Assembly: GCA_016801885.1 (NCBI GenBank)
Contig: CM028900.1
Location: forward strand, 16,944,972-17,008,971
Direction: 5' to 3'
DNA: 64,000 bases
Source of the DNA: Toxotes chatareus
Lineage: Eukaryota; Chordata; Actinopteri; Toxotidae
Shown: positions 19,788-32,559 of the stretch, in pieces
Layout of the letters: the number at the start of each line of letters is the position of its first letter
Position numbering within the stretch: the first letter of the stretch is position 1
The notes under the pieces: generated by a model
Databases searched by the model: none
What the model was told of the DNA's origin: nothing
The model's input: only the letters and a program-made list of their open reading frames with translations
Translations under genes and position numbers: made by a program

Positions 19788-22700
19788 ATGAGATTCTCAG
19801 CGTTTATTTCTGTCCTGCGGTCGGTCGGCCCGGTGGTAATCGGTATTTCTTTAGGGTTCACGTTAAGTTTATTGAGCGTTAACTGGACGGAGACAGCGTG
19901 TTATCGAGACGGCAAGGAGGGCGAGGATGTGACTTTGGGTCAGGATGGGCTCCTCAAAGGAGCCCGAAAGCCCAACTCCATTTCGACCCTCAACGATGTG
20001 GAGTCTGAGGAGGATTTTGAACCAAGAATAGTCCCTTATAAACAAGTCCAACAGAGTGCCCCAAAGAAAGTTTTCAGGTAAGCTTTGTGTGACTGTTCGC
20101 TGTAACCGGGGAACACACTGTGTAGTAAGCTGTGTAGTAAGCTGACAATATATGACTACTGCTTGTTTTGGATACAGGCCACAGCATTAGACGCTACAGT
20201 ACAGCAGGCCGCAGTGTAGCTTTTCCACCGTAAATAAACATAAATCAGTCACTGTGTGAGTCCACATGATACCAAGTGCACAGGTGTCACTGGCTGTCAT
20301 ATGGCTGTGAGATTTTAAAGTAGCTGCATATTAAATAAAGTTAAAACAAAATTAAATGGCAGGTATAACTAAGGCTAATATAAAAATAATATATAAAGCT
20401 AATATGAGAAAACAAAATTACATGGGTAACGAAGTATAATACAAAATTTTATCAATAAAATCTAAATTAAAACCAAATGGCAGGCATTATTAAGTACAAT
20501 ACAGATAGGTTTTCCCTCTCCATTATGTTATTCGCCATGATCAAATTACTGCAGAAAGTCTATTGCCCCACTTTCTCTACTGGTTTCTACCTGGTAACAT
20601 TTCCTGCCATAGACTTAAGATTCACTTCATATTTTGTGCCATGTCTCCATGCTCAAGGATGTCAACCTTAATATTTTCTTTGTAAACAGGCATTCATTTC
20701 CAAGATTCCCTGGATAGACCCCTTGTCTGAACGTTAGCCTTCACATACAAAGTGGCTGCATTTCATAACATTTCTCAGAAAGAGTCTTTTCCCAGTAGAA
20801 AACTCCTTCTGAGGTTAGAGGTGTGAGCGTCAAAGCTGCCAAGTTTCATAGGCGACCAGTGCCATGCAGCAATTTGTGCAATAAGAGGCAGATCTTAAAC
20901 TGTTTTCATTATCGATTAATCTGTCAGTTGCTTTCTAGATGCATTGTTTTGTTAATGGAACATCAGAAAGTAGTAAAAATGCCAGTAACAACTAAAAGCT
21001 AACGTGGTAAAATTTGTTTGGTTCAACCAACAGTCAAAAACCCAAATATATTTCATTTATTATAATGTATGAAAAGAAAAGCAACATATCCTAGCATGAA
21101 AAACCACAACATGATTATTTGTTTACCGAACTAGTTGCCGATTAGTTTTCTTTCAATCTGCTGATAGTTGGAGCTCTAGCAATGACATGTACAGTATAAC
21201 AGGGGAAAAAAAGGTAGGCTGGGTCATAGTTGCAGTGATGAATCACAGTGTGAAGTTCTTGCACGTTTACCTTTCCAAAGAATTTATGCTTTTTCTTGCT
21301 AAAAACATCAATCATTTCCATAAAATTTGTTGGCATTATTTATTGAGTAGCTGTTTGATGCTGTTTTTCAGGGCTAAATACATAAGCACAGAGTTGGGGA
21401 TGCGAGAGCGTCTGTTTGTTGGGGTCCTGACATCCAAAAACTCCATTAACGCCATGGGCGTAGCTGTCAATCGCACCATTAGCCATCACCTGGACTCCGT
21501 AATCTTCTTCACCGGCATGCGCAACCGCAAAATCCCTCACGGCATGTTTGTGGTCTCTCATGGAGACGAGAGACTGATATGGAACATGTTTCAGACCATC
21601 AGATACATTTTAGACCATTACATCAATGAATATGACTGGTTTTACTTTGTCCAAGATGACACCTACACAGAAGCTGATAGGATCAAAGCCCTGGTGGATC
21701 ACCTGAGTATGGATCGAGAGCTTTACATGGGCAGTCCTGAGGAGTTCATAGGGAGGGAGATGGAAGGGAAGTACTGCTATGGAGGGTTCGGGTATCTGCT
21801 GTCACGTACCTTGCTCCTGCGACTCCAGCCCTTCTTGGAAAACTGTAGGAATGACATCCTGAGTGCCAGGCCTGATGAGTGGCTTGGGAGATGCATCATT
21901 GATTACACCAACACAAACTGTGTCAGTGAATATGAGGTAGGTTCAGCATATTCTTCACCATACATACATACAGACATCTTTTTTCATTAATACATACATT
22001 TTTTTAATTTATGAAGCGCTTCTCGGCTTCTTAATGTTTCATGCTTAAAAGAAAGACAAGGAAGTTGTTCATAGTTAAAATTATTGAGGAGCTACAAAGA
22101 AAAACTGCTCTGACAGGTTACAGCAGGGGTTCTCCTTCTCGACAGAAAAAAAACTGTCACGGCAGAAATCATGGCTTGCCTGTGGGACAGCACTTAAAAT
22201 TGACAGACAGCTATATAAAACTGTAATTACCATGTTAGCACAGAGGTGGTATTTATATTACAGAGTAGATTGCTAATACCCTTTAGCCTTTCATTTTTTT
22301 CCAAGGCCCCAGCAGCAATGTGGAATAGGTAAACAGGCAAGCAGAGCACAGCTGAGTTCAGCCTTGCATAGGTTCAATGGTGTGAAAATCCCCTGTGGGT
22401 CAACATGCTGTGCTCCTGTAATGTCATTAGCATTTAAGGTCAAACAAGCTCTGTGGAGCCTTGATCTGTCCCAGTGCCCTTTGAGGCAATTGTTTTCTGC
22501 ATTCATCATAGTTTGCTTCCTCCATGCTAGAGTTTGTAGTCATTTTCAACATTGTTATAGAAAACTATCATGAAATGTGATTTAACTATTCATTCATTAC
22601 ACACACAGGCCTAGAAACTGTGGTTGACTTACTTGATAGATGTTACAGTTTATTTTGCTTCCATTTTCTCCTCCTTGGCCGTGTCCCAGAGCAGGAAACC

Positions 22701-25164
22701 ATCTTGTTTCACAGTTGAGAGTGACTTGCATGGCTAACTAAAGTTCCCTGAGCCAGAAGAACTCCAGCAGAGCCCCCTAGATAAGGGGGAGAAGCAGGAG
22801 AAAGTTAAAAGGCCTGGTCTGGGAGAAGAAAACAGCTTGAAAACAGAGCAAGACATCATTTTTCAGTTCAGAGAGAACAATTAGGCATGGACAGTGCTTC
22901 ACTAAGCATACCATGACAGGCTGTAAGCTGTTGGTAAACATTTGCAAGAGTGGCCTCACTTCTCAGTTAAGCAGTGTCTCCGTTTGTTGTTCTTTTAATA
23001 GCTTGATCAGATTGGATTCACTTTTTTAAATCACTCAAGCTCCTTAGGTGTTAACTCTGTTTTCAGCTTAAATCACTGTACCTTTAAGTGGGACTCTAGC
23101 ATCAGTGTCAGTCATTTTTATTATTAGGCTTCACCTTTAAATTCTTAATTGTTTGCTTTTTAACCAAGTGATCCTATTTTATAAATATATCAAGTGTTTA
23201 TTTAAACACTTTATAAATATATCAAGCGTTTAAATAAAGATAAAGCATTTCTTAAAGCTCATATTCCAAGAACAAATGTAGTTCCTGAAAATGACAGTAA
23301 AAATCTGTAGTTATATAATAATAGTATTCTCTTCTTACAAGATGAATCTCAGTCTTCACTTCACCGTGCAATTATGGTTTAAACCAGCTTGTTTGCAGTG
23401 GAAACGAGCCCAAGATTCTGCCTGGATAGCATGTAATGTCTGTCTGAACGGAAGTAGCACACCATAACAACTAAGCTTGGAATAACATTAGGCATGTTTT
23501 TGTCATGCCAGATTTAAGACGCCTCTTGAAAAGACTTCTCTGTTTCTTCTCAGGGGCATCAGTACCATCATTATGAGTTGGGAAAAAACTCTGATCCAAG
23601 TAAAGAGCAGAGTGAACATTTCAAGAAAGCTCTGACCGTCCATCCAGTGTCTGACCCAGAGCAGATGTACCGGCTGCACAGATACTTCACTGAGATTGAA
23701 CTCCAGAAGACTTACGATGAGATTGCTAAGCTGCAGGTAAGCTGATCTTCAGGTGTCAGAAATCACCTGTGTGGTTCAGTCAAAAATAAACCTGGCCTCT
23801 AGTATTACACTTTCAGAATATCACAGTTTTATTGTTGTGTTAGTTGTGTCAGTTGCAGAGTCTTAACTGTAAATGTCTGAACACTTCTTATGCTTCCACA
23901 GGCAGAAATAAAGAATGTAAGTGTGGTTGCTTTTGAAGGCAACCGTAGCGCCCAGTGGCCAGTGGGGATAAATCCACCTTTTGAGCCCAAATCTCGGTTT
24001 GAAGTTCTTAAGTGGGAATACTTTACAGAGGAAGAGATATATTCATGCATTGATGGTTCTCCCAAGTGTGAGCTGCGCGGCATTGATCGCATGGATGTGG
24101 CTGATGTCATTGACACAGCCGTAGGAGAGCTGAACAAGAAGTACAAGCCTGTCTTACACCTGAAGAAGCAGCAGCTAATTAATGGCTACAGGCGCTTCGA
24201 CCCCGTCAGGGGCATGGAGTACACCTTGGACCTTCAGCTGGAGGTGGTTAATCAGAAAGGTCACAGCCGTTCCATCACCAAGAGGGTTCATCTGGTGCGA
24301 CCTTTGAGCAAAATAGAGATAATTCCCATGCCCTATGTCACTGAAGCTACAAGAGTTCACATCATTATACCTCTTACTCTGCAGGACCGAAGCTATGTTG
24401 ACCATTTCCTCGAAGTCTTTGCCTCAAACGCCTTTGAGACGAGCGAAAATGCTATCCTAACATTCTTGTTTATTTACGACCCAGTGGAGGCACAGCAGGT
24501 TAACCAGAATGATATATTTGCCAGTGTGAAGACTCAGATCAATGTCTATGAACGCAAATACCCCACAGTGAAAATCCCATGGATAAGTGTTAAGACAGAA
24601 ACACCATCCCAGATCAAGTTCATGGACATCATCTCAAAGAAGCACCCGGTTGACACGCTGTTCTTCTTGGCTGCCGTTAACACAAATATCAATTCCGAAT
24701 TTCTGAACCGCTGCCGTATGAATTCCATAAACAACTGGCAGGTGTTCTTCCCCATCCATTTTCAGGACTACAGCCCTGATGTGGCCTATCACAACCAGCC
24801 ACGTCCAGCCACGATCGATCTGGTCAGGGACGCGGGGCATTTTGACCGCAAGTCGTTTGAAGAATCATGCTTTTACAACTCAGACTACATGGCAACTCGC
24901 ACCCGAATGGTGGCGGACGTCCAAGAGAATGAGGAGATTCTGGAGACAATGGACATCTATGAAATGTTCGTAAAGTACTCGGGTCTGCATGTATTCAGGG
25001 CAGTAGAGCCTGCATTGCACCAACAATACCGCTACCAAGCCTGCAACCCACGACTCAGTGAGGACATCTATCATAGATGTGTTCAGAGTAACTTGGAAGG
25101 TCTTGGTTCTCGCTCCCAGCTCGCCATGCTGCTGTTTGAGCAAGAACAAGGAAACAGCACTTGA
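19788..25164 (+). CDS. chpf: Chondroitin polymerizing factor, complete 4-exon gene (766 aa)
   Basis: Golgi type II membrane protein that works with chondroitin synthases to polymerise the GlcA-GalNAc backbone of chondroitin sulfate. Exons: 19788-20077, 21372-21936, 23554-23736, 23902-25164; phases join to 2301 nt. The N-terminal signal anchor is at about residues 13-31 (PVVIGISLGFTLSLLSV), followed by a stem with PRIVPY. The GT31-like domain contains VQDDTYTEA, with DDT at 192-194, then ARPDEWLGRC. The C-terminal GT7-like domain contains HPVDTLFFL, then AVN at 604-606 where active CHSY-type enzymes carry a DxD. The last residues, LFEQEQGNST, are those of human CHPF (CHPF2 ends EQANST). Some internal stretches (SEEDFEPRIVPY, QDDTY, HPVDTLFF) look more like CHPF2. 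I chose chpf from both termini and the neighbouring asic4. The start matches the human start; an in-frame ATG at 19671 would add 39 residues. Confidence 0.93.
20078..21371 (+). other. chpf: chpf intron 1
   Basis: GT (20078) to AG (21371) intron; the acceptor is TTTTTCAG|GGCTAAAT. It is AT-rich, with short TAAAATTAAA repeats near 20340-20480. Nothing else is recognised. Confidence 0.85.
21937..23553 (+). other. chpf: chpf intron 2
   Basis: A GTAGGT donor and TTCTTCTCAG acceptor bound it. It contains a near-tandem duplication at about 23177-23240 (TTATAAATATATCAAG twice). No coding sequence or known element is recognised. Confidence 0.85.
23177..23240. repeat. Two-copy tandem duplication in chpf intron 2
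   Basis: The unit TTATAAATATATCAAG(T/C)GTTTA is present twice head to tail. The spacer, TTTAAACAC, partly mirrors the unit. It looks like a recent local duplication. Confidence 0.7.
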
Positions 25165-28100
25165 AAACACCAGTGAAATGTCTGCACTTGTTTAAATGTA
25201 TGTTAAAAGCTCTGTGTTTGTTGTAATAGCATCTTGATGCAACCTAGAATTTGGGAGGAGGAGGAATGCATATAGTACTGGCCATAGGTTAACCCATGCC
25301 CAAAACACATCCCATGTTTGGAGATGTGCTCACATGATGTATGTGACCCCATCTGACATTCTCCATCTTGCAGTGTGCATCAAGGGTTATTTGGTTTGTT
25401 AGTTTTTAGCTAGTTTGGAAAAATGAATGCAGTACATTCCTAATGAAACCTTTTTTATAAATGTTTACAATACTTGTCCATACAGATGAGTATCTAAAAC
25501 CAAATGCCAGTTCTTATGGTTAAGGTGTCCACCAAACCTCCAGCTGACACAGGGCTCCATGAGCAATACATTGGAGGCGTCTTCCTCTCCACCTGTCTGG
25601 CAAAATTCCGAAACTCACTGGCATTTTATCCATGGTTCGGTCTACCAGCTCCTGGAATAAATACCTTGCTCTTATTTTCATATAATAGGCCGAACCAGCA
25701 TGCTCAGCTGCTCATGCTTTTGTATGGGCGTGGGGGTTAGCAAGCTAAGTGAACTAACACCATGTGTCCAAAATGGCAAAAAGCTTTAGTGGGCTGTTGC
25801 TCGTCAGTGGGATCAGAGGTACTAGCAGCAATGTTTTCACATTCATTGAATGTTGTTTGATTTAACTTAATTTTAATATCAGTATCAAAAATATTTTTAA
25901 ATGGAGCTTCAATCTAGAGCTCTAATACATAAACATAAGTGGATTGCACCACAGTTTCTTTGCCCTTCCTCATAAGGGCATTGAAACATTGAGCTTTTGT
26001 TATTTACTGATTTGAGTATTTTTAAAAGCGCATCTTTGTAAATGTGCCTTGACACTGACTTTTCATATGCTGGCTGTCTTGAAATGATCTTATTACTCCT
26101 TCAGGTGTTGCACATTTGATGTTAAGTTAGACGTAAGAATTTTGAATGGGTGAGAGATTTTCTTTTTCTCTGTGGATAGAGCCTGTTACATAGAAATGAG
26201 AACTGAATGGTTTTGTTTTTTTGTTTTTTTTTGGTTAATTTTAAAATTTTTCTAGGTGACTATGAAATATCATGATCCCAATCATCCACAAGTTGTAAAT
26301 GTGCCTCAAAGCAGGAAAGGAGTTCATGAAAAGTATCTACTGTTGGTCTTCAGGGGTCACCCTAGTCAGCCAGCAGCGTATATTTCAGTTTAATTTTTCT
26401 CCTTGAAAGATTTACATGTAGAGGCAAAGTAAAATTGTGGAAAAAATTGCCTTGGTAAATGTCTGAAGCGATGGCCCAGGTCTTTCCCTTTTTTTTTTTA
26501 CTGAAGTAAGTGGTACTTTAAAACAAAATTTAATTAGTTTAGAAATAACTAAAATTAAGAATGTATGAAAGACTTTTCCATGTTTTTAGACGCGAGAAAT
26601 GTTTAACTGTTCCAAAGTGTTTTTGACTGTATTGTATAAAAATGTTGTAAGTTTATTGAATGGTGTCATTGTCCTCCATTTACTGAGCTGGCTGCTTTCT
26701 CCCAGTTGCAGTACAGTCCAATGGGAGGCCTTTTCCACATTACTGAGTGGTGGTGGATCTAGCGGTACTTGACACCAGGCAGTTATTAGTAGATTATAAT
26801 GTGCAATATTACAGATAACTCAACTGGACAAATGTCTGATGGAGGACAGGACTTTTAATGTCAAAGATGTGCTGCGAGTACAACAGTGTGTATATCACAA
26901 TACTGTTCATGACATTACATAAATTAAGACTCATACTTTCTGTGTAATGCTAAGTAAATACACTGTAACCTCTTTTGACAAACCATTTAATGTATTTTGC
27001 TGACACTAGACACTTTTGTCATCAGATTTACTTTGAAATACATAAAGATTAAGGCAAGTCCTTTTATTTAACTTTAATTGGATTCAAAATGTATGTTGGA
27101 AACACTACATCCACAGTGGTTATCCTAAACAGTGTTTGCTGTATTTGTCGCATGAACACAGACTGCGTCAGTTGTTGCTGACTTCTTGCATAAATTTTTA
27201 TGACGCATCTCCTTCGTAACGAGAGCAGTCTTTCATCATGACAATGCTCCAGCTGACATAGCATGAATGTTCACCGTGATTCATAAAGAGTACGATGCTA
27301 ATAATGTGCAGAATTGGAAACCAAAAACCACTGTGAACGATGGAGGGCTGAGATTACAATATGAAGTTGTTGTGGTGATCTGCACCGTCTTTGCCTTCTG
27401 TAGATGTGAGAAGCCTGAAATTAAGGGAGCGTGGCAGATTAATCACACAGTGTTGTTAACACAGCCACCGTCGCTGAGCAAAGTCTCCAAGTATTTTGTC
27501 CATAGCTTATTTATCTCATTTCCTCTATGAATTACACAAATTCTAAATACTTCTTTCATGTCATTCTCTGTATATGTATAAATGTTTTATAGACACTATT
27601 TTTAAGCCTTTTTTTTTTTTTTAGCTCTACACAGCAATTGCTATTTTATTGTTTTGTTGACACAAACATATGCTTTATCTTACTTTGCATCAGTTTTGTT
27701 CTTTGAAAATCTTTTCACTTGTTCATGAGCACAGTTAAAGTTAATGTGTGTATTTCCTTTTCACTTTGAATCAACTAAATCACTTCAAAAAGTAGGCAAG
27801 TACATATACTCAAGTTTTTAATTTCCATCGATGTTTGGAACCATTGGGTTACATTATTTTACACATATGGGTACTATTATAACCAAAGCAATACATTTTA
27901 ATTCATGCTTGGTACATTTAATTGTGTGTTGTAATTCCCAATGAACTGTGAATTAATGTAATTTGTAATTAAAAAATATTTGAATATAAAAAAATCCTCT
28001 ATTTGGTGTCTTTATATTTTTCAGGATAAGAAAAGAGTAGTTTCTGCACTGCAGCTACAAAATTCAGTTTGTCCTTTAGGTGTCAGCAGAAGAGCATGTT

Positions 28101-31100
28101 TACTGTCTGCAGTACAGGTCCTAGACCAATACTGGCTGCTGGTTGCTGGGGTGAGCAGCGTTACTGAAGCACATTTAGAAATCACATTAAACAATGTAGT
28201 TATCTCATTCATGTGCTCAGCATGTGCCCTTGTAGGCCTGCAGTTAACATTCCTTCTCATGTCAGACTCGAGGTATTCCTGATGTCTGGGGTTGGGTAAA
28301 TACAGGGAAAATGAAGAAACCTTAATTACAGCTTTAGTTATTTCAGGGGTCCATATGCACTACCCCGAGGCATGCTGTAAAACCACATAACTACAGAGCA
28401 GCTGGGAGTTAATTGTAAGTCATTATTTTGTACTTCGTTTTACGTTCAATCCCAGGACTTTCTCCTCCCACATGGGGACACAGTTGTCTCAAGACCTCTA
28501 GAAAATGGTACTAGAAATTTTAGTTTTTTCACAACAATTTGGGTTCACCTGGAGGGTATTTAAAGAGCCAGAATTACACAATTTACTTGACAGTAAGAGG
28601 AGCGGTTAATAAATCACTTACTATAAGTAGATAATGATACTCTTTCAAATACCCCGTGTCAGTTGTCCCACACTGTCCTCCCAAAACTCACCTTTGAGAT
28701 GCCTTCAGTCTCCCTGTGAACTTTTAAGCTATTTTATTTATATCACTATGTTAGTCAGAGGTGGAAAGGCTTTAAAATGAAAAAACTAAATACATTTTGA
28801 CTGTGCTGTAAAGAAAAAATAGACAACATGGAATTACAAAGTGAACTTTGCTCTGGATTTAGAAAGCAATGGTTTTTATCTAAACTTTAATAGTCATTGT
28901 ATTTACCATATTTAACATTTATAAAATGTGTTCTAACAGAGGAAATAATCACAAGATCACACTTCTGTACAAAATATAAGTGTTCCTTGTTACTGCAGTG
29001 ATGGTCCATTTCCATTTCTGTCAGATATGGGATGAAATTTCTTCTTGTGAATTCCTGACAGCTGCTTGCATCACTCTGCACTTACATTTTTGTCTTCTCA
29101 GATCAGACCAGACCAACCAGGCCTCAGCAAAAACATATTCAGCTGGAAAAAAAGGGACAAAATAGCAGATATTCAAAATTTAACACTGGTGGCTGGTTGG
29201 ATTAAATGGGTGTTTATGGATAATGTAATAAGCACACACAAGCTGAATGTCATGGAGTTATTAAAATGCAGACTTAAAGAGCTGCGCAAGACGGGAGATT
29301 AGAGACTCCCAGGAATCTCGGGAATTTGAGCTACATGTTATCAAGCAGGGAAGTTGTCCCCTCTGCTACAGTACAGACCTACTGCCCACCGCTAGGTCCT
29401 GTGGCACCACACACAGACTACTGTTGTAACATCAGCTCTTTGTAATTCACTTATCTGTGTTCTTTAATGCTTTTGGATACAGAATTAACCAGGGTGTGCT
29501 TTAAAGTGCAGCTAAACACAGCATCTTGAGAGTAAAAGATCTTTCTACATCACCTCCGTGCTATACCATTCAAACAAAACTCTACAGTGATAATTCAGCC
29601 CTGTATTCATCTCAACACACCAGCCCCTGTGTGACTTGTCTGAGGATAGCTACAATTATTGATGACAGAGGAGAAGATTGTTATGCAGAGCCTGTACAGG
29701 ATGCCATCAGAGACTGTGATTGGGAACCTTTTGAAAATGTCAAAGTGACACATGATTATGAATATTAAACAGCCATGTATAGCCCATGATTACTTGACAG
29801 GAGGAGGAGATTTGACAGACGGAGGACTGTGGAAACTCACTGTGAGCAAAAGTGATGTATGGTGATGTTGTGGCAACAGAATGTGCCGATCAAATTAACA
29901 GTAAAATAAATATGTTGTCATTTGTAAACATGATATCCTGTGATGTGTTGCAGTTCCTAAATTTCCCAGGCAAGTGTGGAGAGTGGACTGTCTGCCACCT
30001 TTTGTGCAGTAACTCTTTTGCTCATACGCTGGACCAAAACAGACATGTGATGTGTGTTTTCACACATACAAGCCCAAACTGCAGCAAGATAGCAAATTAG
30101 CAGGTATGCATGCTGTGAACAGCTCTACCAAGATAAAAGTATTTGTCTTGTGATTTACCACATGTTGTGCCATGTGACAACTGAATGTGAATCAGACTGA
30201 GTTAGCGGCTGCACTTATCTTAAAGTAGTCCAATATATGAATGAATGACGGGACAAAAACAGAAATTCTAACAAACTAATAAAGAAACTTGTTTAACATT
30301 TTGCAGATCAGAGTTCTGAATACTTCTTTCACATGGTTCTCAGTGAAGATGAACTGAGCAGAGTATTAACTTGCAAAAGACAGAGCAGGTCTGACCATAC
30401 CGCAGGTAACTTAAGACTGAAACCCAGTGATGAAGGCAAAAGGGTGTGAAAAGAGGAAACTATATTATGAAGCCCAACTAAGTCATGCTACTTATATAAA
30501 TACCGATGTCAGGTCATGCTAGGTTAGCTAGTTTGTCCAGCTAGTCTTAGAGCTACAGCACTAGCTGTTACCCACTCCACAGCCCTATCCACTACACAAA
30601 CTTAATGAAACATGTCAGGGAGAGAAAGAAGGAAGAACCTCAAACCAAAGTTTTTAAAGCTTCTGGTTATGTGAATCCCAGTGTTACAGGTTGTGAAGTT
30701 CATGCAGTGGGGAAAAAAAGCTAAAGAGAGAGCAAGCTGACCTTCCATCATGATAACAAATATTACTATGAATGATTTAATGTAAGGTTTCCTTTGTTGT
30801 TCCCACTTTGCAAACTAGTGCTCTTAAAATTTGAGGTGTCCTTGTCCCACCCTTTTAGGTTTAAGTAAACCAATAGGAATAGTTCAGCCTCCAGAACAAT
30901 GTTTACATTACATTCCTCTCTGCGGCTGTGGAACTGGATTTATTAGATAAAAACCTTACTGCTGCAATAAAACTCCCCTTGCCAACTATTTTGATTCTAA
31001 AACCCCCTTTTTTTATGGATCAGCTCAGCCGAGCCATGTCAGTCTAATGTGCTCAGTCATGTGTGCAAAATGTTAAAGTGCGCATGCAGACAAACACACA

Positions 31101-31125
31101 CACACAAATACACACAAACACACAT

Positions 31126-31128
<3 letters not shown>

Positions 31129-31219
<91 letters not shown>
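31129..31219. repeat. (CA)n microsatellite, about 45 uninterrupted units
   Basis: An uninterrupted CA tract of 91 bases, preceded by interrupted CACAAA/CACATAAA units. Such tracts are length-polymorphic. All reading frames through it are artefacts of the repeat. Confidence 0.97.
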
Positions 31220-31222
<3 letters not shown>

Positions 31223-32314
31223 TGCACAGGGTCTGTACTGTAAATAGCTGCTACACTTTTACAGTGGTTCTGGCCCACAGCTGAAGGAGATGACTTGGCA
31301 AAAAATTTAATTCTGTCTCTTATTGCTTATGTCAGCTTAAAGTTATGATGCTAACCAAAGTGAAGAGTGGATGGTGGGCAGAAATGAATCAAATAAGTAA
31401 GAATAATTTAAGTACAGCCACATCATAACTGAAAACATTATCCACTCCTCATCTGTATGCAAAGGATTTGTGTGTTGTCTTGGAAAATGTTTAGGTAACA
31501 ACAGTTTGGTAAAATGCAGGACATATAAACAGAAAATGATGGAGATAATAGTCATGATCCATACAGTCCATTTTGTTGCCCCCACAAATGTATTGATACG
31601 TGGCAGTCTAACATATCTGCAGATTGTAAGTGTACAGTAAATGCTACAATCGTGATCGCTATTCTCATATAAAAGTCTTTTTTCTAAAATGTATAAATAA
31701 CTAAAAATAATATTACCTAACTTATGTATCAACTGAATATAAACAACAACAATTAAAACAGAACTTTTAGAACTTTCTCATTTTAAAGTTGGACTTTATG
31801 TACAAGTACAGTGCTATTGTCTAACACCTCAACCACAACCAGACAAAGTGTATCATGTGGAAAGATGCTGCTAGCACTTCTAAGCCAAGGTCATACATTT
31901 CAGCCTAAACAATTCCCCTCATACTTTGAATGGATGTAACACGAATAAGATCTGCTTACTCAAGTATTCTCATCTTGTATACAATATAGAACATATAGAT
32001 AATATTATCTCTTTAAATAATTACATAATTTATAATGTGTAAGGGTTTGATATGGTACAGTGTGTTTTCCATGAAATAGGAGGACTAGTTTGAGGAGAGA
32101 TAAATGGAGGGATACAGACAGAAAAAAAAATCAGAGATGTTAGCTGAATAAATAAATTATATTTTTTCCTTTTTTGGAGTATAAACTGGATCAAGGTGAC
32201 ATGCAGTCCTCCACTTGTTCCCTTGAAGTGATCATGTACCAAAAATTGGTCCTGAAATCACAAATTGCCTGACTTCTCACATGAAGCAGGACAACGCTGA
32301 GGGGGGTCCCATCC

Positions 32315-32358
32315 GGAGAGAGAGAGACAGAGACAGAGAGAGAGAGAGAGAGAGAGAA
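32315..32358. repeat. (GA)n microsatellite downstream of asic4
   Basis: GA-rich tandem tract with ACAGAG interruptions, about 200 bases beyond the asic4 stop codon and probably inside its 3' UTR. Confidence 0.9.
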
Positions 32359-32559
32359 GAAAAAGCTGTGTCCAATTTGTGCCTACATACTGCACGTACA
32401 AGTGGTTTGTTAGCAGCACAAGTTTGGTGTTTGACTTTGGCTGTAGCTTTTCACTGGTGACAGCAAAGGAACGACGGAAATGCCAAGGGTCTGCGATTTA
32501 TCTCAGCACAGACAGCTCATGTCTTTTGTTGTCACCAGGACTGGAAACGACAGTTGGCT

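Larger units (their letters stand above)
25165..32559. other. chpf 3' UTR and chpf-asic4 intergenic region
   Basis: No further gene recognised in 7.4 kb between the two convergent stop codons. An AATAAA at 25656-25661 is a candidate chpf polyadenylation signal, but longer 3' UTRs are possible. Plus-strand frames of 60-100 codons at 27980-28282 and 29526-29768 have no recognisable domain. A (CA)n tract at 31129-31219 and a (GA)n tract at 32315-32358 lie near the asic4 end. Confidence 0.6.

Noticed and set aside
19788..25164. Naming the glycosyltransferase-like gene chpf2
   Set aside because: Internal motifs resemble CHPF2, but the N-terminal anchor (GISLGFTLSLLSV), the C-terminal FEQEQGNST and the adjacent asic4 point to chpf. 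The tie was broken by synteny, so some doubt remains.
29526..29768. 80-codon plus-strand frame between chpf and asic4
   Set aside because: Its acidic C-terminus looked protein-like (IIDDRGEDCYAEP), but there is no recognisable family and no flanking exons.
31049..31284. Thr-His and Cys-Val repeat proteins on both strands
   Set aside because: They are translations of the (CA)n microsatellite and not genes. The same applies at 54345-54681 and 56279-56482.
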